Assembly (NCBI RefSeq): GCF_000832305.1
Contig: NZ_CP010537.1
Coordinates: forward strand, 3,286,001-3,350,000
From: Cupriavidus basilensis
GTDB lineage: Bacteria > Pseudomonadota > Gammaproteobacteria > Burkholderiales > Burkholderiaceae
Length of the DNA stretch: 64,000 bases
Direction of reading: 5' to 3'
The notes beneath the pieces are model-generated. The model ran no database searches and had not been told where the DNA came from. It saw only the letters and a program-made list of their open reading frames with translations. The stretch's first letter is position 1. Each line of letters opens with the position of its first letter. Both the position numbers and the translations under genes were made by a program. This document shows positions 18,820 to 27,537 of the stretch, in pieces.

Positions 18820-19848
18820 CTATGCAGCGGTGAGCTGTACCTTGGTGCTGCGCGTCTTGTCGGCGGCCAGCGTGAACGCCTCCACGGCCTGCGCCAGCGG
18901 CAGCTGCGCCGACAGCAGCGGGCGCACGTCGAGGCGGCCTTGCGTGAGGTAGCGCACGGCCCAGTCGAACTCGCGCCCGAAGCGGAACGCGCCGACATAC
19001 TCCAGCTCGCGCGCCATGATGTTGTTGGCCGGAAAGTGCAGCCCCTCGGCCGGCAACGTGCCGATCTGCACGATGCGGGCGCCACGCCGCGCGGCCAGCA
19101 GGCACGTGTCCAGCGCTGCGCCGCTGCCGGCAGCTTCCAGGCAGACATCGGCGAGGTCCTGCAGCGCTCGCGGCGGCTCCCGGTCGGTGCGGATCACCTG
19201 ATCGGCGCCGACCCGCAATGCCACTTCGAGCGGGCGGTCCGCGATATCGCAGGCGATGATGTGCGCGGCGCCGGCCAGGCGCGCGGCCATCACCGCCAGG
19301 CTGCCGATGGTGCCGCCGCCGGTGACCAGCACGGTCTTGCCCAGCAGCTCGCCGGCGCGGTTCACGCCATGCAGCGCCACCGAGAGCGGCTCGGCAAAGG
19401 CCAGCTCACCCAGCGAGATATCGCTGTCCACCGGCGTCAGCTGGCGCTCGTGCATCAGGAAGTGCTCGCGGAACATGCCTTGCACATGCGGATAGATGCT
19501 GGCGCTGCCGAGAAAACGCATGCTCCGGCAAAGGTTGTCGCGCCCGGCACGGCAGTAGTCGCATTGCCCGCACGCATGCGAGGGATTGATCGCCACCTTG
19601 TTGCCCGGGGCGACGCGCGTGACCGCACTGCCAACGCGGGAAACGATGCCGGCCGCTTCGTGGCCCGGCGTCAGCGGCTCGCGGATCACGAAGGCGCCGA
19701 CCTTGCCGTGGAAATAGTAGTGCAGGTCCGAGCCACAGATGCCGGCCGCGCCAAGGCGCACCTCGACCTCGAACGGCCCGGGAGCGGCAGGTTCCACCTG
19801 CGTGAAACGCAGGTCTTCGCTCGCATGGATATGGCAGACCAGGGACAT
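18820..19848 (-). CDS. Zinc-dependent medium-chain dehydrogenase, L-idonate/L-gulonate 5-dehydrogenase-like
   Basis: A 342-residue alcohol dehydrogenase of the medium-chain superfamily. Catalytic zinc ligands are Cys38 and His63-Glu64, in the GICGSDLHYY and GHEAAG motifs; the structural zinc cysteines are 93, 96, 99 and 107. GGGTIGSLA is the NAD-binding turn. The GICGSDLHYY...GKVGAF pattern is close to L-idonate 5-dehydrogenase (IdnD) and RspB-type L-gulonate 5-dehydrogenases. The second of two adjacent ATGs was chosen because it is 5 bases from GGAG. It overlaps the regulator's stop codon, indicating co-transcription. Confidence 0.88.
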   Translation of the reverse strand: MSLVCHIHASEDLRFTQVEPAAPGPFEVEVRLGAAGICGSDLHYYFHGKVGAFVIREPLTPGHEAAGIVSRVGSAVTRVAPGNKVAINPSHACGQCDYCRAGRDNLCRSMRFLGSASIYPHVQGMFREHFLMHERQLTPVDSDISLGELAFAEPLSVALHGVNRAGELLGKTVLVTGGGTIGSLAVMAARLAGAAHIIACDIADRPLEVALRVGADQVIRTDREPPRALQDLADVCLEAAGSGAALDTCLLAARRGARIVQIGTLPAEGLHFPANNIMARELEYVGAFRFGREFDWAVRYLTQGRLDVRPLLSAQLPLAQAVEAFTLAADKTRSTKVQLTAA

Positions 19849-20615
19849 CATGACTCCTCGGCAAGCTTGCGCGGCTTGCGCCGCGTTGGGGTTGGCTCGT
19901 TTGGCTCGGTCGGCTCGGTTGGCGCGCCTGCGGGCCACGCCGCGTAGAAGCGGCCGTGCGAGGCTTCCAGGTGCAGGCACATGGCGTCGCGCGCGGCGTC
20001 CGGCGAGCCCGAGGCGATGGCCGCCACCACGGCGCGGTGCTCGGCAATGGCCGCGTGCCAGCTGGACGCGTTCTCGAAGTGGCTGCCGAAGCGGGCAAAG
20101 AGCGGGTTATGGCGCTCGTCGAACAGCTCGGCTACCAGGCGCTGCAGCACGGCATTGCCGGAGACTTCGGTAATCCGCAAATGGAACAGGCGATCGCCCT
20201 TGACCGGAACCTGTCCGGCGCCGGCCTCCTCCTGCATGATGGCGATCGATTCTTCCAGCGCGTCCAGCAATGCCGGCGTGGCATGCCGCGCCGCGTTGGC
20301 CGCCATCTCGCCCTCGATGGTCTGTCGCGCGCGGATCACATCCAGCGGCGGCTCCGCCATCACGCTGGCAGCGCGCGCACGTTCCGGCGGACAGGCGTAG
20401 ATGCCCGAGCCCATCCGCACCTCCACCAGCCCCTCCACCTCCAGCGCAATCAGTGCTTCGCGCACCGATGGCCGCGACACGCCCAGTTGCACCGCAAGGT
20501 CTCGCTCGGGCGGCAGGCGCGCGCCCACGGGAAACTCCCCGTTTTCGATCAGCCGGCGCAGCTGGTCGGCAATCTGGCGGTAAAGGCGGCGGGGTTCGAT
20601 CTGCTGCAGGGGCAT
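19848..20615 (-). CDS. FadR/GntR-family regulator of the sugar-acid cluster
   Basis: A 255-residue regulator with an N-terminal GntR winged helix (RLPPERDLAVQLGVSRPSVR at ~33-52) and a C-terminal all-helical FCD ligand domain whose acidic and His residues usually bind a metal and a carboxylate. It is the first gene of the minus-strand cluster and overlaps the zinc dehydrogenase, so it probably controls its own operon in response to the imported acid. The C-terminus is odd: a Thr/Glu/Pro/Asn repeat tail ending in basic residues, from repeated CGGCTCGGTTGG-like sequence. Confidence 0.93.
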   Translation of the reverse strand: MPLQQIEPRRLYRQIADQLRRLIENGEFPVGARLPPERDLAVQLGVSRPSVREALIALEVEGLVEVRMGSGIYACPPERARAASVMAEPPLDVIRARQTIEGEMAANAARHATPALLDALEESIAIMQEEAGAGQVPVKGDRLFHLRITEVSGNAVLQRLVAELFDERHNPLFARFGSHFENASSWHAAIAEHRAVVAAIASGSPDAARDAMCLHLEASHGRFYAAWPAGAPTEPTEPNEPTPTRRKPRKLAEES

Positions 20616-20928
20616 GTCGGCGCGCGATCCCGAAAATGATTTGGGCCAGGAGGTAAAGTGGCCTGACCAATTTTTAGGAAATTTTTACGCGCGCTACAAG
20701 GGGAATTTATGCAGCGCTGCAGCAGGCAGGCGCCGGTGGCTACCCTGGCGTCCGCGCCAGGGCGCCAATACGGCATGGGCGGCGGGTGCAGCAAAGGATC
20801 TGGCGACGAGACTTGCGCACGCGTTCCGACAAAAAATGCAGCTTAGGGGCAACCCCAATGTCATCGTCCTTGGCCTGCCTGCGACACTTTCTATACTGGA
20901 AGCACAAGCAGAAAGTCAGGAGACGGCA
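20616..20928. other. Divergent intergenic region between the GntR regulator and a small membrane protein
   Basis: This 313-bp region carries the promoter of the sugar-acid cluster with a candidate operator (20659-20669). No further gene is supported in it. Confidence 0.5.
20659..20669. promoter_or_regulatory. Candidate FadR/GntR operator
   Basis: TGGCCTGACCA is a near-palindrome of the TGGNCNGNCCA type used by FadR-family regulators (LldR, UxuR and relatives). It lies 44 bp upstream of the GntR start codon. Inference from motif resemblance and position. Confidence 0.5.
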
Positions 20929-21111
20929 ATGCTGCACCTCACGTCACATGATCTTGTGTTCCTGATTCCGATGGCGCTGGTTGGCATGATTGCCTTCGGC
21001 GGGATCCCCTTCACAGCCCGGGCCTTGCGCATCAGTTGCCGCGCGGCGGGTGCGATCTTCGGGGCTCTGCTGGCGGTGGCCTTGCTGGAGGCGCTTCCGT
21101 TGCTTATCTGA
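20929..21111 (+). CDS. Small membrane protein, 60 residues, function unknown
   Basis: A 60-residue peptide starting MLHLTSHDLVF with two hydrophobic segments (~9-25 and ~41-59) separated by a short basic loop (RALRISCR). AGGAGA lies 8 bases upstream of the ATG. No family recognised. It is followed by another small membrane protein 44 bp downstream on the same strand. Confidence 0.55.
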   Translation: MLHLTSHDLVFLIPMALVGMIAFGGIPFTARALRISCRAAGAIFGALLAVALLEALPLLI

Positions 21112-21155
21112 ACGCTTCGAGCGTTCCCGGCTTGCTTGTGAAAAAGGGGGCCGCT

Positions 21156-21314
21156 ATGACACTGAGCCTGCTGGCTGTCTTGATGGCGGCGTTCCTGCTG
21201 GTCACCGTGGCCACGGCGATCTGGCGCTGCAGCCACCCCTACCGCATGCGCTACCGGCGCTGCGCCGAGCGGCGCAAGCGCGCCGGCATCTGCCGGCAAA
21301 TGCAGCGGCACTGA
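21156..21314 (+). CDS. Small membrane protein, 52 residues, function unknown
   Basis: A 52-residue peptide with one N-terminal hydrophobic helix (~2-23) followed by a strongly basic, Cys- and Arg-rich tail (RYRRCAERRKRAGICRQ), so the tail is probably cytoplasmic. The ribosome site is the purine run AAAAAGGGGG, 6 bases upstream. No family recognised. Possibly co-transcribed with the preceding 60-residue protein. Confidence 0.5.
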   Translation: MTLSLLAVLMAAFLLVTVATAIWRCSHPYRMRYRRCAERRKRAGICRQMQRH

Positions 21315-21399
21315 GCCGCCTTCTGTGATGTATCGTCACCCGGGCCGGAAGCGCCCGGTAGCTGATCGTCTGCCTGGCTGCGTTTGACTGCCCGGCCGA

Positions 21400-21585
21400 T
21401 CAGATCTCGATCATCGCGAATTCGCCCTTGCCCACGTCGCATTCAGGGCAACGCCAGTCTTCAGGAATGTCGTCCCAGCGCGTGCCGGGGGCGATGCCAT
21501 CGTCCGGCCAGCCCTGCTCTTCGTCGTAGACCCAACCGCAAATCAAGCAAACCCAAGTCTTGTAAACAACGGCTTCCTGCTGCAA
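21400..21585 (-). CDS. rubA: Rubredoxin
   Basis: A 61-residue rubredoxin. The iron ligands are Cys13 and Cys16 (CLICG) and Cys46 and Cys49 (CPECD), with the conserved aromatic residues WVYD, W and [11 protein letters not shown] between them. Rubredoxins are one-electron carriers, classically feeding alkane hydroxylases or defending against oxygen. No alkane hydroxylase or rubredoxin reductase lies next to it, so its partner is elsewhere. It appears to be a single gene. Confidence 0.95.
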   Translation of the reverse strand: MQQEAVVYKTWVCLICGWVYDEEQGWPDDGIAPGTRWDDIPEDWRCPECDVGKGEFAMIEI

Positions 21586-21720
21586 AACGCACTCCTGTAT
21601 CGATTCCGGGCGAAATGATACAGCGTTTTTTGCTCGTACCCCGCCGATTGGACCGAGGGACAGGGCGCAGGGGACGGCAACGCCACCCCCTGCGCGGGCA
21701 AGGCCAGGTTCGCAGGCAAT

Positions 21721-24700
21721 TCACTGCCGAATGGTGAAGTCGACCCGGTTGGGTGCGCCCTTGTCCTTGATGCCATCTGCGTTGAGCTTCGAGGCGGTCA
21801 GGAACAGACGGCTTTCCGGCACCTTCGCATCGCGCTCCAGCGCCTGCTTGACCGCCAGCGCCCGCTGCTCGGCCAAATGCCGGAGTTCCACATCGGTCAC
21901 CGGCGCGTTCTCCAGCAGCAGCGTCTCCATCTCCTTGGTGGGCAGGGATTTCGACAGCCCGATCACATTGCGCGGCTTCTTGAAGGAGGCGCGCTTGTAG
22001 ACCGCTTCCAGGTACTTCGGGTACTCCTGCGGCGACACCGTCACCTTGGCGCCTTGCTCGCCCTCTTCGTTCTCTTCGGCCACGACGCCCGCCTTCGCGC
22101 TGGCGCGCATCTCGCGCGACTTTTGCTCGGCCACGCGCGCGTCCAGCCAGGCGCGCCTGGCGCCGGCGTTATCGGTGGCGGGATCGATGCGGCCGCTGAT
22201 CTCCAGGCGCAGCGCCGGGCGGTCGGCCAGGGCCTTGCCCAGCGTCGCGATCTTCTGCGTGGCCGCCGGCGTGAGCGTGGAGGTGCCGGGCGCGAACTCC
22301 ACGTAGCCCAGTTCGTCGCCACCGCCAAAGGCAGAGGCAATCAACGAGAACGGCGAGGTGATGGCCTTGGTGAGCAGATTGACGATCACCCGCACGATCA
22401 CGCCACCGATGCTGAACTCCGGGTCCGACAAGGAGCCCGACACCGGCAGGTTGATGTCGATCACGCCATTACGGTCCTTCAGCAGCGAGACCGCCAGCAG
22501 CACCGGCAGCTTGGTCGCGCTCGGGCTGTCGACCTTGTCGCCGAAGGTGAGCTGGTCCAGGTAGAGGTGATTGCGCGCGTCCAGCTTGCCGTTCTCGATC
22601 TTGTACGCCACATCGACCGTGAGCTTGCCCTTGGTGATCGGGTAGCCGGCGTACTTGGCCGCGTACGGGGTCAGCCGGGTCAGCTCCACGCCCGCGGCCT
22701 TGGCAGCGATATCGAGGTAGAGCGTGTCGGCCAGCGGGTTGAGCTTGCCGTCGATCGTGACCGGCGCATCATCGTCGATGCGGCCTGCCAGCGTGAGGTC
22801 GGCGGGCGCCGGCTCCGTCGAGGACACCTTGGAGACCGAGCCCTTCATGTCGGTCAGGTTGGCGGTGTAGTTCGGCTTGACGAAGAAGTCCGAGAAATTG
22901 ATGTTGCCTTTCTCCACCGTCACGCCGCCAATCCGGATCTGCGGCTTGGCCGCAGCGGAGGCTACGGGTGCGGGCGCCGGGGCCGGTGCGCTGGCGGCGC
23001 TCGCTGGTGCGGGATTGGCTTGCGTCAGGCTGGTGCTGGGCGCGGCCTCGCCCTTGGCGGCGCCGCCGGCCATCACATCCTGCAGGTTCAGGCGGCCGTT
23101 GGCATTCAGGATCACCCGCGCGTAGAAATCCGACAGCGCGACACCGGCCACGCCAACCTTCATCGGCCCCTTGGCCTCATCCATGGCGAAATCGATGCCG
23201 TTCACGGCGAGCGAGCGCCAGCGCAGGAAGTCGTCACCGGTTATCCGGTCGACGCTGCGCACATTGCCGAGCAGCGCGTTGCCGGTGAAGCGCGCGGCGA
23301 TTGGCTTGCCGGCGGGCGCCTCCACGCCGAGGCGGCCCTTGACGGTAGCGGCGCCGCCACGCAACGCCGCGTTGAAGCGGTCAGCCAGGTAAGGCTGCAG
23401 CGGCGCGAGGTCCAGCTCTCGGACGTCGACCTGCAGTTGCGCCGCGGGCCCGGTGGGCAGCACGGTGCCATCGAGCGCCATCGCGCCGCGCCGGCCCACA
23501 TCGGCCTTGAGCTTCACCGGGATGGCCCCGGCCGCCATCGGCCAGTTGAGCGCCCCCGTGCCGAGGCTGATATTGCGGAACTGATGGATCACGGGGCGAT
23601 CGCGGTTGGCGGCCGCGGGCCCATAGTCGGTCACGCGCAGGCTGCCGCCATCGAGCGTGAACTTGCCGAGCTGTGCCTTCCAGGGCAATGGCTTGGCGGC
23701 AGCCGCGCTCTCGGGCTGGACGGCCTTGGCCTGGACGGCGGTGCTGCGTTGGGCGGACTTCTGCCCGGATTGCACGGCCCACAGGCGCGCGCTTTCGAGC
23801 AATTCGCCGCGCAAGTCACGCGTGATGGCGATCTGCGGCTTGGCGACCACCAACTGGCCGGCCTGGAAGGAATGCGCGCCAAGATCGAACGCGATGTCCT
23901 CCAGCGCCACGCGCTCGGCGAGCATCACCGGCAGGTTGGCGGTGTCGCTGTCGTCGCGCGCGCGCGCGCGGCGCGCGCCGCGCCGGCGGTCGCTATCGGC
24001 AGCGGCAGGTTGGCTTGCGCCCGTCGTGGCGGCTGCCACTTGCGCCACCGTCACCGGCTCGCGGGTGCTCAGGTAGAGCGGCGCCAGTTCGATGCGGGAC
24101 TTTTCCAGCGAGAAAGCAAAAGCGGGGCCGCCCCATGCCATCTTGTAATGCAGCTCGGCATGGATGGCAGTGTCGCCAAGCCGGGTCTGGAGCGCCGCCG
24201 GCCACCATGCGGCAAACCCTTGGGGCTTCAAGCCGCTGGCTTGCAGCGTGCCGTCCATGGTGCCGCCACGCAGGGACAGCTCGCCCTCATGGCTGAGCGT
24301 CTGGCCGTCGCCGATCATCAGCTTGGCCTGCACCTTGGCCGGCTTGTCGCTGTCGCCGGACAGACCGGCCACGTCGGCGTCAAGCGGCCCGAGTGCGAGC
24401 GTGCCGGGCCCGGAAGGTGCCGAGTCGTCACGCAGGCCCAGGCGGGCCTCTTTGACGGTGATCTGGTCGATCGCATAGCGCCAGGGCTTTTCAGGCACCG
24501 GCGCAATACCGGCGGCGGCGGGTGCCGAAGCAGGGCCAGCCTTGGCCACGACAGGTGCGGAAGCCGGGCCAGCCTTGCCTGCGGCCGGCGCGGATGCGGG
24601 CGCAGCTGCGACTGCCGATGCGGCTGCAGCCGGCGCGTAGGCCGGCTTCTCGACCTTGGCGGCTTCCGGCAGGAATGCGTCGGCCAGGTCGAGCGAGCCA

Positions 24701-25713
24701 TCGGCGCGCCGCACTGCCTGCACGGCCAGGCCCTCCACGGAGAGGCTGCGCAGGTGGGCCATCCGCCCCAACGGTTCAATGCGCGCGATGTCCACCGCTA
24801 CCCGCCCGGCCTTCACCAGGGGCGATCCGTCATGCTTGCGGATATCGGCGTCGCGCAGCGCCGCGGTACCTGCCAGGAAGACGTCCTGCTTGTCCTTGTC
24901 CTGGATAAAGCCCAGCGTCAGCCGCGAATCCAGCAGCCCGCCCTTGATATCCGCATCCTTGAGCTTCGGCGCGAACGGCATGTAGCGCGCCAGCTCCAGG
25001 GCGTCGAGGTTGATGTTGAGGTGGGTCTCGCGCGATGCGGCGAACGGCAGCATGGTGCCATCCAGCGCCAGCGCGGAGCCGTTGATGTTCGCGCTCAGCG
25101 TGGGCCGGGTGACAATCTCCACGTCATGCGGCAGGTTGGACAGGAACGGCAGCGTGATGGTCAGGTTGTCCACGCGCTGCGTCTGGTTGAGCAGCTTGTC
25201 GTCGAACACCAGGCTGCCGCCGGTCAGCGCGATATTGTTGACCGAGAAGCGCGCCGGCTCGGATTTTGGCGCGGGCGGCTTGGCCGCGAAGCGCTCCACG
25301 ATGTCGGCGTAGTTCATGCGGCCGTTGGCGTCGCGCGCAAGATGCAGCGCGGGCCGGTCGATATGCACGGCATCCACCACCGGGGCGAAGTGCCACAGTG
25401 ACGCGATGGCGCCATCGATCCTGGCTTCGCCCACGGTCAGCATGGGCGTGGTGCCATCGGGCTCGTAGATGGTAATGTCGGAAACGTCGACGGCCAGCGA
25501 GAACGGATGCACCTCGGCACCCCCAAACGTGACCTTGCGCCCCAGCGCTTCGCTGGCCTGTTTGGCTGCAAAGGATTTGATCAGCGGTGGCCCGCCAAAA
25601 TACCCGGCCAGGCCAAATACCGCCAGCGCGGCCAAAATGCCGCCGGCCACCCGCAGGCCGGCCCGGCGACGTGGCGTTGCGGTTGCTGCCTGCATGGAGA
25701 ACTTGATTGCCAT
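21721..25713 (-). CDS. Large DUF748/AsmA-like protein
   Basis: A 1330-residue protein with an N-terminal membrane helix (~20-40), then a long series of beta-rich repeats of the DUF748 (AsmA-superfamily) type, for example ...RPALHLARDANGRMN and YARVILNANGRLNLQD. A low-complexity Ala/Pro/Lys linker lies at about 365-410 and an Arg/Ala-rich tract near 580. The C-terminal ~200 residues (VEFAPGTSTLTPAATQKI, LEISGRIDP) resemble an OmpA-like peptidoglycan-associated domain. AsmA-like proteins span the periplasm and are implicated in envelope lipid transport. The gene stands alone. Confidence 0.88.
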   Translation of the reverse strand: MAIKFSMQAATATPRRRAGLRVAGGILAALAVFGLAGYFGGPPLIKSFAAKQASEALGRKVTFGGAEVHPFSLAVDVSDITIYEPDGTTPMLTVGEARIDGAIASLWHFAPVVDAVHIDRPALHLARDANGRMNYADIVERFAAKPPAPKSEPARFSVNNIALTGGSLVFDDKLLNQTQRVDNLTITLPFLSNLPHDVEIVTRPTLSANINGSALALDGTMLPFAASRETHLNINLDALELARYMPFAPKLKDADIKGGLLDSRLTLGFIQDKDKQDVFLAGTAALRDADIRKHDGSPLVKAGRVAVDIARIEPLGRMAHLRSLSVEGLAVQAVRRADGSLDLADAFLPEAAKVEKPAYAPAAAASAVAAAPASAPAAGKAGPASAPVVAKAGPASAPAAAGIAPVPEKPWRYAIDQITVKEARLGLRDDSAPSGPGTLALGPLDADVAGLSGDSDKPAKVQAKLMIGDGQTLSHEGELSLRGGTMDGTLQASGLKPQGFAAWWPAALQTRLGDTAIHAELHYKMAWGGPAFAFSLEKSRIELAPLYLSTREPVTVAQVAAATTGASQPAAADSDRRRGARRARARDDSDTANLPVMLAERVALEDIAFDLGAHSFQAGQLVVAKPQIAITRDLRGELLESARLWAVQSGQKSAQRSTAVQAKAVQPESAAAAKPLPWKAQLGKFTLDGGSLRVTDYGPAAANRDRPVIHQFRNISLGTGALNWPMAAGAIPVKLKADVGRRGAMALDGTVLPTGPAAQLQVDVRELDLAPLQPYLADRFNAALRGGAATVKGRLGVEAPAGKPIAARFTGNALLGNVRSVDRITGDDFLRWRSLAVNGIDFAMDEAKGPMKVGVAGVALSDFYARVILNANGRLNLQDVMAGGAAKGEAAPSTSLTQANPAPASAASAPAPAPAPVASAAAKPQIRIGGVTVEKGNINFSDFFVKPNYTANLTDMKGSVSKVSSTEPAPADLTLAGRIDDDAPVTIDGKLNPLADTLYLDIAAKAAGVELTRLTPYAAKYAGYPITKGKLTVDVAYKIENGKLDARNHLYLDQLTFGDKVDSPSATKLPVLLAVSLLKDRNGVIDINLPVSGSLSDPEFSIGGVIVRVIVNLLTKAITSPFSLIASAFGGGDELGYVEFAPGTSTLTPAATQKIATLGKALADRPALRLEISGRIDPATDNAGARRAWLDARVAEQKSREMRASAKAGVVAEENEEGEQGAKVTVSPQEYPKYLEAVYKRASFKKPRNVIGLSKSLPTKEMETLLLENAPVTDVELRHLAEQRALAVKQALERDAKVPESRLFLTASKLNADGIKDKGAPNRVDFTIRQ

Positions 25714-26122
25714 GTGATCCCAGAAGATTCGACCCCCAACTACCCGCGTGCGCTATGCGAACCCACTGGAGAGCACGATGGAGCAAGTATTCCACACGGT
25801 GTCGCCAGACGGATCGGCCACTTTGTGGCCCGGATTTCACTTTTTAGCGACATTATCGCAACGCTTGGGGGCAAAGCAAAGGCATTCAAAGGGATTTAAA
25901 AAGGATTTCAGGACGATCCCGGAAGGAATTCAAGCGCGCCGTCCGGAGCCGCTTCAACGCCGATCTGGTATTGTCACGCCTTTGCGAAGCGTCTTGTCGC
26001 ATGCCAGCGGCTTATCCGCCACTTAGTGCCTGCTTCTCCCGCGCTGTACCCTCCGGCCAGAACCCTCCACGTCAACCGTGTTGCGCGCTTCGCATGCGAA
26101 CAATTTCCATGCGAGTCTCCTC
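25714..26122. other. Divergent intergenic region, no gene seen
   Basis: This 409-bp region between the DUF748 gene and an MFS gene is relatively AT-rich in its middle (around 25830-25910), as expected for promoters. No open frame, repeat or hairpin stood out. Confidence 0.4.
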
Positions 26123-27433
26123 ATGTCTACCATCAGCAGTACTGCCGGAGCAGATAGCGCGCACAGCCAGCAAGCGCGCCCGCTGACCGGACAGGATTAC
26201 AAGACGCTTGCCCTTGCCGCCCTCGGGGGCGCGCTCGAGTTCTACGACTTCATCATCTTTGTCTTCTTCGCCACCGTTATCGGGCAGCTGTTCTTCCCGC
26301 CGTCGGTGCCGGACTGGCTGCGCCAGCTGCAAACCTTCGGCATCTTTGCCGCCGGCTACCTGGCGCGCCCGCTGGGCGGCATCATCATGGCCCACTTCGG
26401 CGACCTGCTGGGCCGCAAGAAGATGTTCACGCTGTCGATCCTGCTGATGTCGGTGCCGACGCTGCTGATGGGCCTGCTGCCGACCTACCATGCGATCGGC
26501 CTGCTGGCGCCCGTGGCGTTGCTGCTGCTGCGCGTGATGCAAGGCGCGGCGGTTGGCGGCGAAGTGCCCGGCGCCTGGGTGTTCGTCTCCGAGCACGTGC
26601 CCGCGCGCCGCACCGGCTATGCCTGCGGCACGCTGACCGCAGGCCTGACGGCCGGCATCCTGCTGGGTTCCCTGGTGGCCACCGGCGTCAACACCATCTT
26701 CACCCCGGCGGAGCTTGTCGACTGGGGCTGGCGCATGCCTTTCCTGCTGGGCGGTGTGTTCGGCATCGGCTCCATGTACCTGCGCCGCTGGCTGCACGAA
26801 ACCCCGGTGTTCGCCGAACTGCAAAAGCGCAAGGCGCTGGCCGCGGAGATGCCGCTCAAGACAGTGGTGCGCGATCACCGCGGCGCGGTGGCGGTATCGA
26901 TGCTGCTGACGTGGATGCTGTCGGCGGGTATCGTGGTGGTGATCCTGATGACGCCCACCTTCCTGCAAAAGATCTATGGCTTCGATGCGCGCACCGCGCT
27001 GGTAGCCAATAGCGTGGCCACGCTGTGCCTGACGGTCGGCTGCGTGGTGGCTGGCCTGATGGCCGACAAGGTGGGCCCGCGGGTCACCCTGTTCGCTGGC
27101 GGCCTGCTGCTGGCGATCAGCTCGTACGTGTTCTATAGCACCCTGCACACTCGCCCGGACCTGCTGATCCCGCTGTACGCGGTTGCAGGCTTCTTCGTGG
27201 GCACCATCGGCGCGGTGCCGTATGTGCTGGTCAAGGCGTTCCCGGCCCAGGTACGGTTTTCCGGGCTGTCGTTCTCTTACAACCTGTCGTACGCGATCTT
27301 CGGCGGGTTGACCCCGATGATCGTGACGCTGATGCTCAAGAACGATCCGCTGGCCCCCGCCTACTACGTGGTGGCGCTGTGCCTGCTGGGCATGGCGACG
27401 GCGTTGTTCGTCAAGGACCGCTCGCTCGCCTGA
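26123..27433 (+). CDS. MFS transporter, metabolite:H+ symporter (MHS) type
   Basis: A 436-residue, 12-helix major facilitator. The first helix block LGGALEFYDFIIFVFFATV is typical of the MHS family (ProP, KgtP, CitA relatives), and the loop motif HFGDLLGRKKMF follows helix 2. Members import organic acids or osmolytes with protons; the substrate here is not predictable. The ATG at 26123 begins the family-like sequence; a GTG 45 bases upstream is in frame but adds an unlikely extension. A strong bidirectional terminator follows. Confidence 0.88.
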   Translation: MSTISSTAGADSAHSQQARPLTGQDYKTLALAALGGALEFYDFIIFVFFATVIGQLFFPPSVPDWLRQLQTFGIFAAGYLARPLGGIIMAHFGDLLGRKKMFTLSILLMSVPTLLMGLLPTYHAIGLLAPVALLLLRVMQGAAVGGEVPGAWVFVSEHVPARRTGYACGTLTAGLTAGILLGSLVATGVNTIFTPAELVDWGWRMPFLLGGVFGIGSMYLRRWLHETPVFAELQKRKALAAEMPLKTVVRDHRGAVAVSMLLTWMLSAGIVVVILMTPTFLQKIYGFDARTALVANSVATLCLTVGCVVAGLMADKVGPRVTLFAGGLLLAISSYVFYSTLHTRPDLLIPLYAVAGFFVGTIGAVPYVLVKAFPAQVRFSGLSFSYNLSYAIFGGLTPMIVTLMLKNDPLAPAYYVVALCLLGMATALFVKDRSLA

Positions 27434-27480
27434 ACCTGATGGCAACTGCTGCGCCTGCGTCAAGCCACACGCCGGCCATG

Positions 27481-27516
27481 AAAAAAAGGAGGGCCGCATC
27501 CGCGCCCTCCTTTTTT
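27481..27516. terminator. Bidirectional rho-independent terminator
   Basis: A 7-bp stem GGAGGGC/GCCCTCC (27488-27494 and 27504-27510) is flanked by A7 on the left and T6 on the right, so it works in both directions. It sits between the convergent MFS and esterase genes. Confidence 0.9.
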
Positions 27517-27537
27517 ACGCCCATGCGCTGGCCAGCG

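Noticed and set aside
21877..25401. A 1174-codon plus-strand frame
   Set aside because: It is the antisense shadow of the DUF748 gene: Gln/Arg/His-rich, no domain, no ribosome site.
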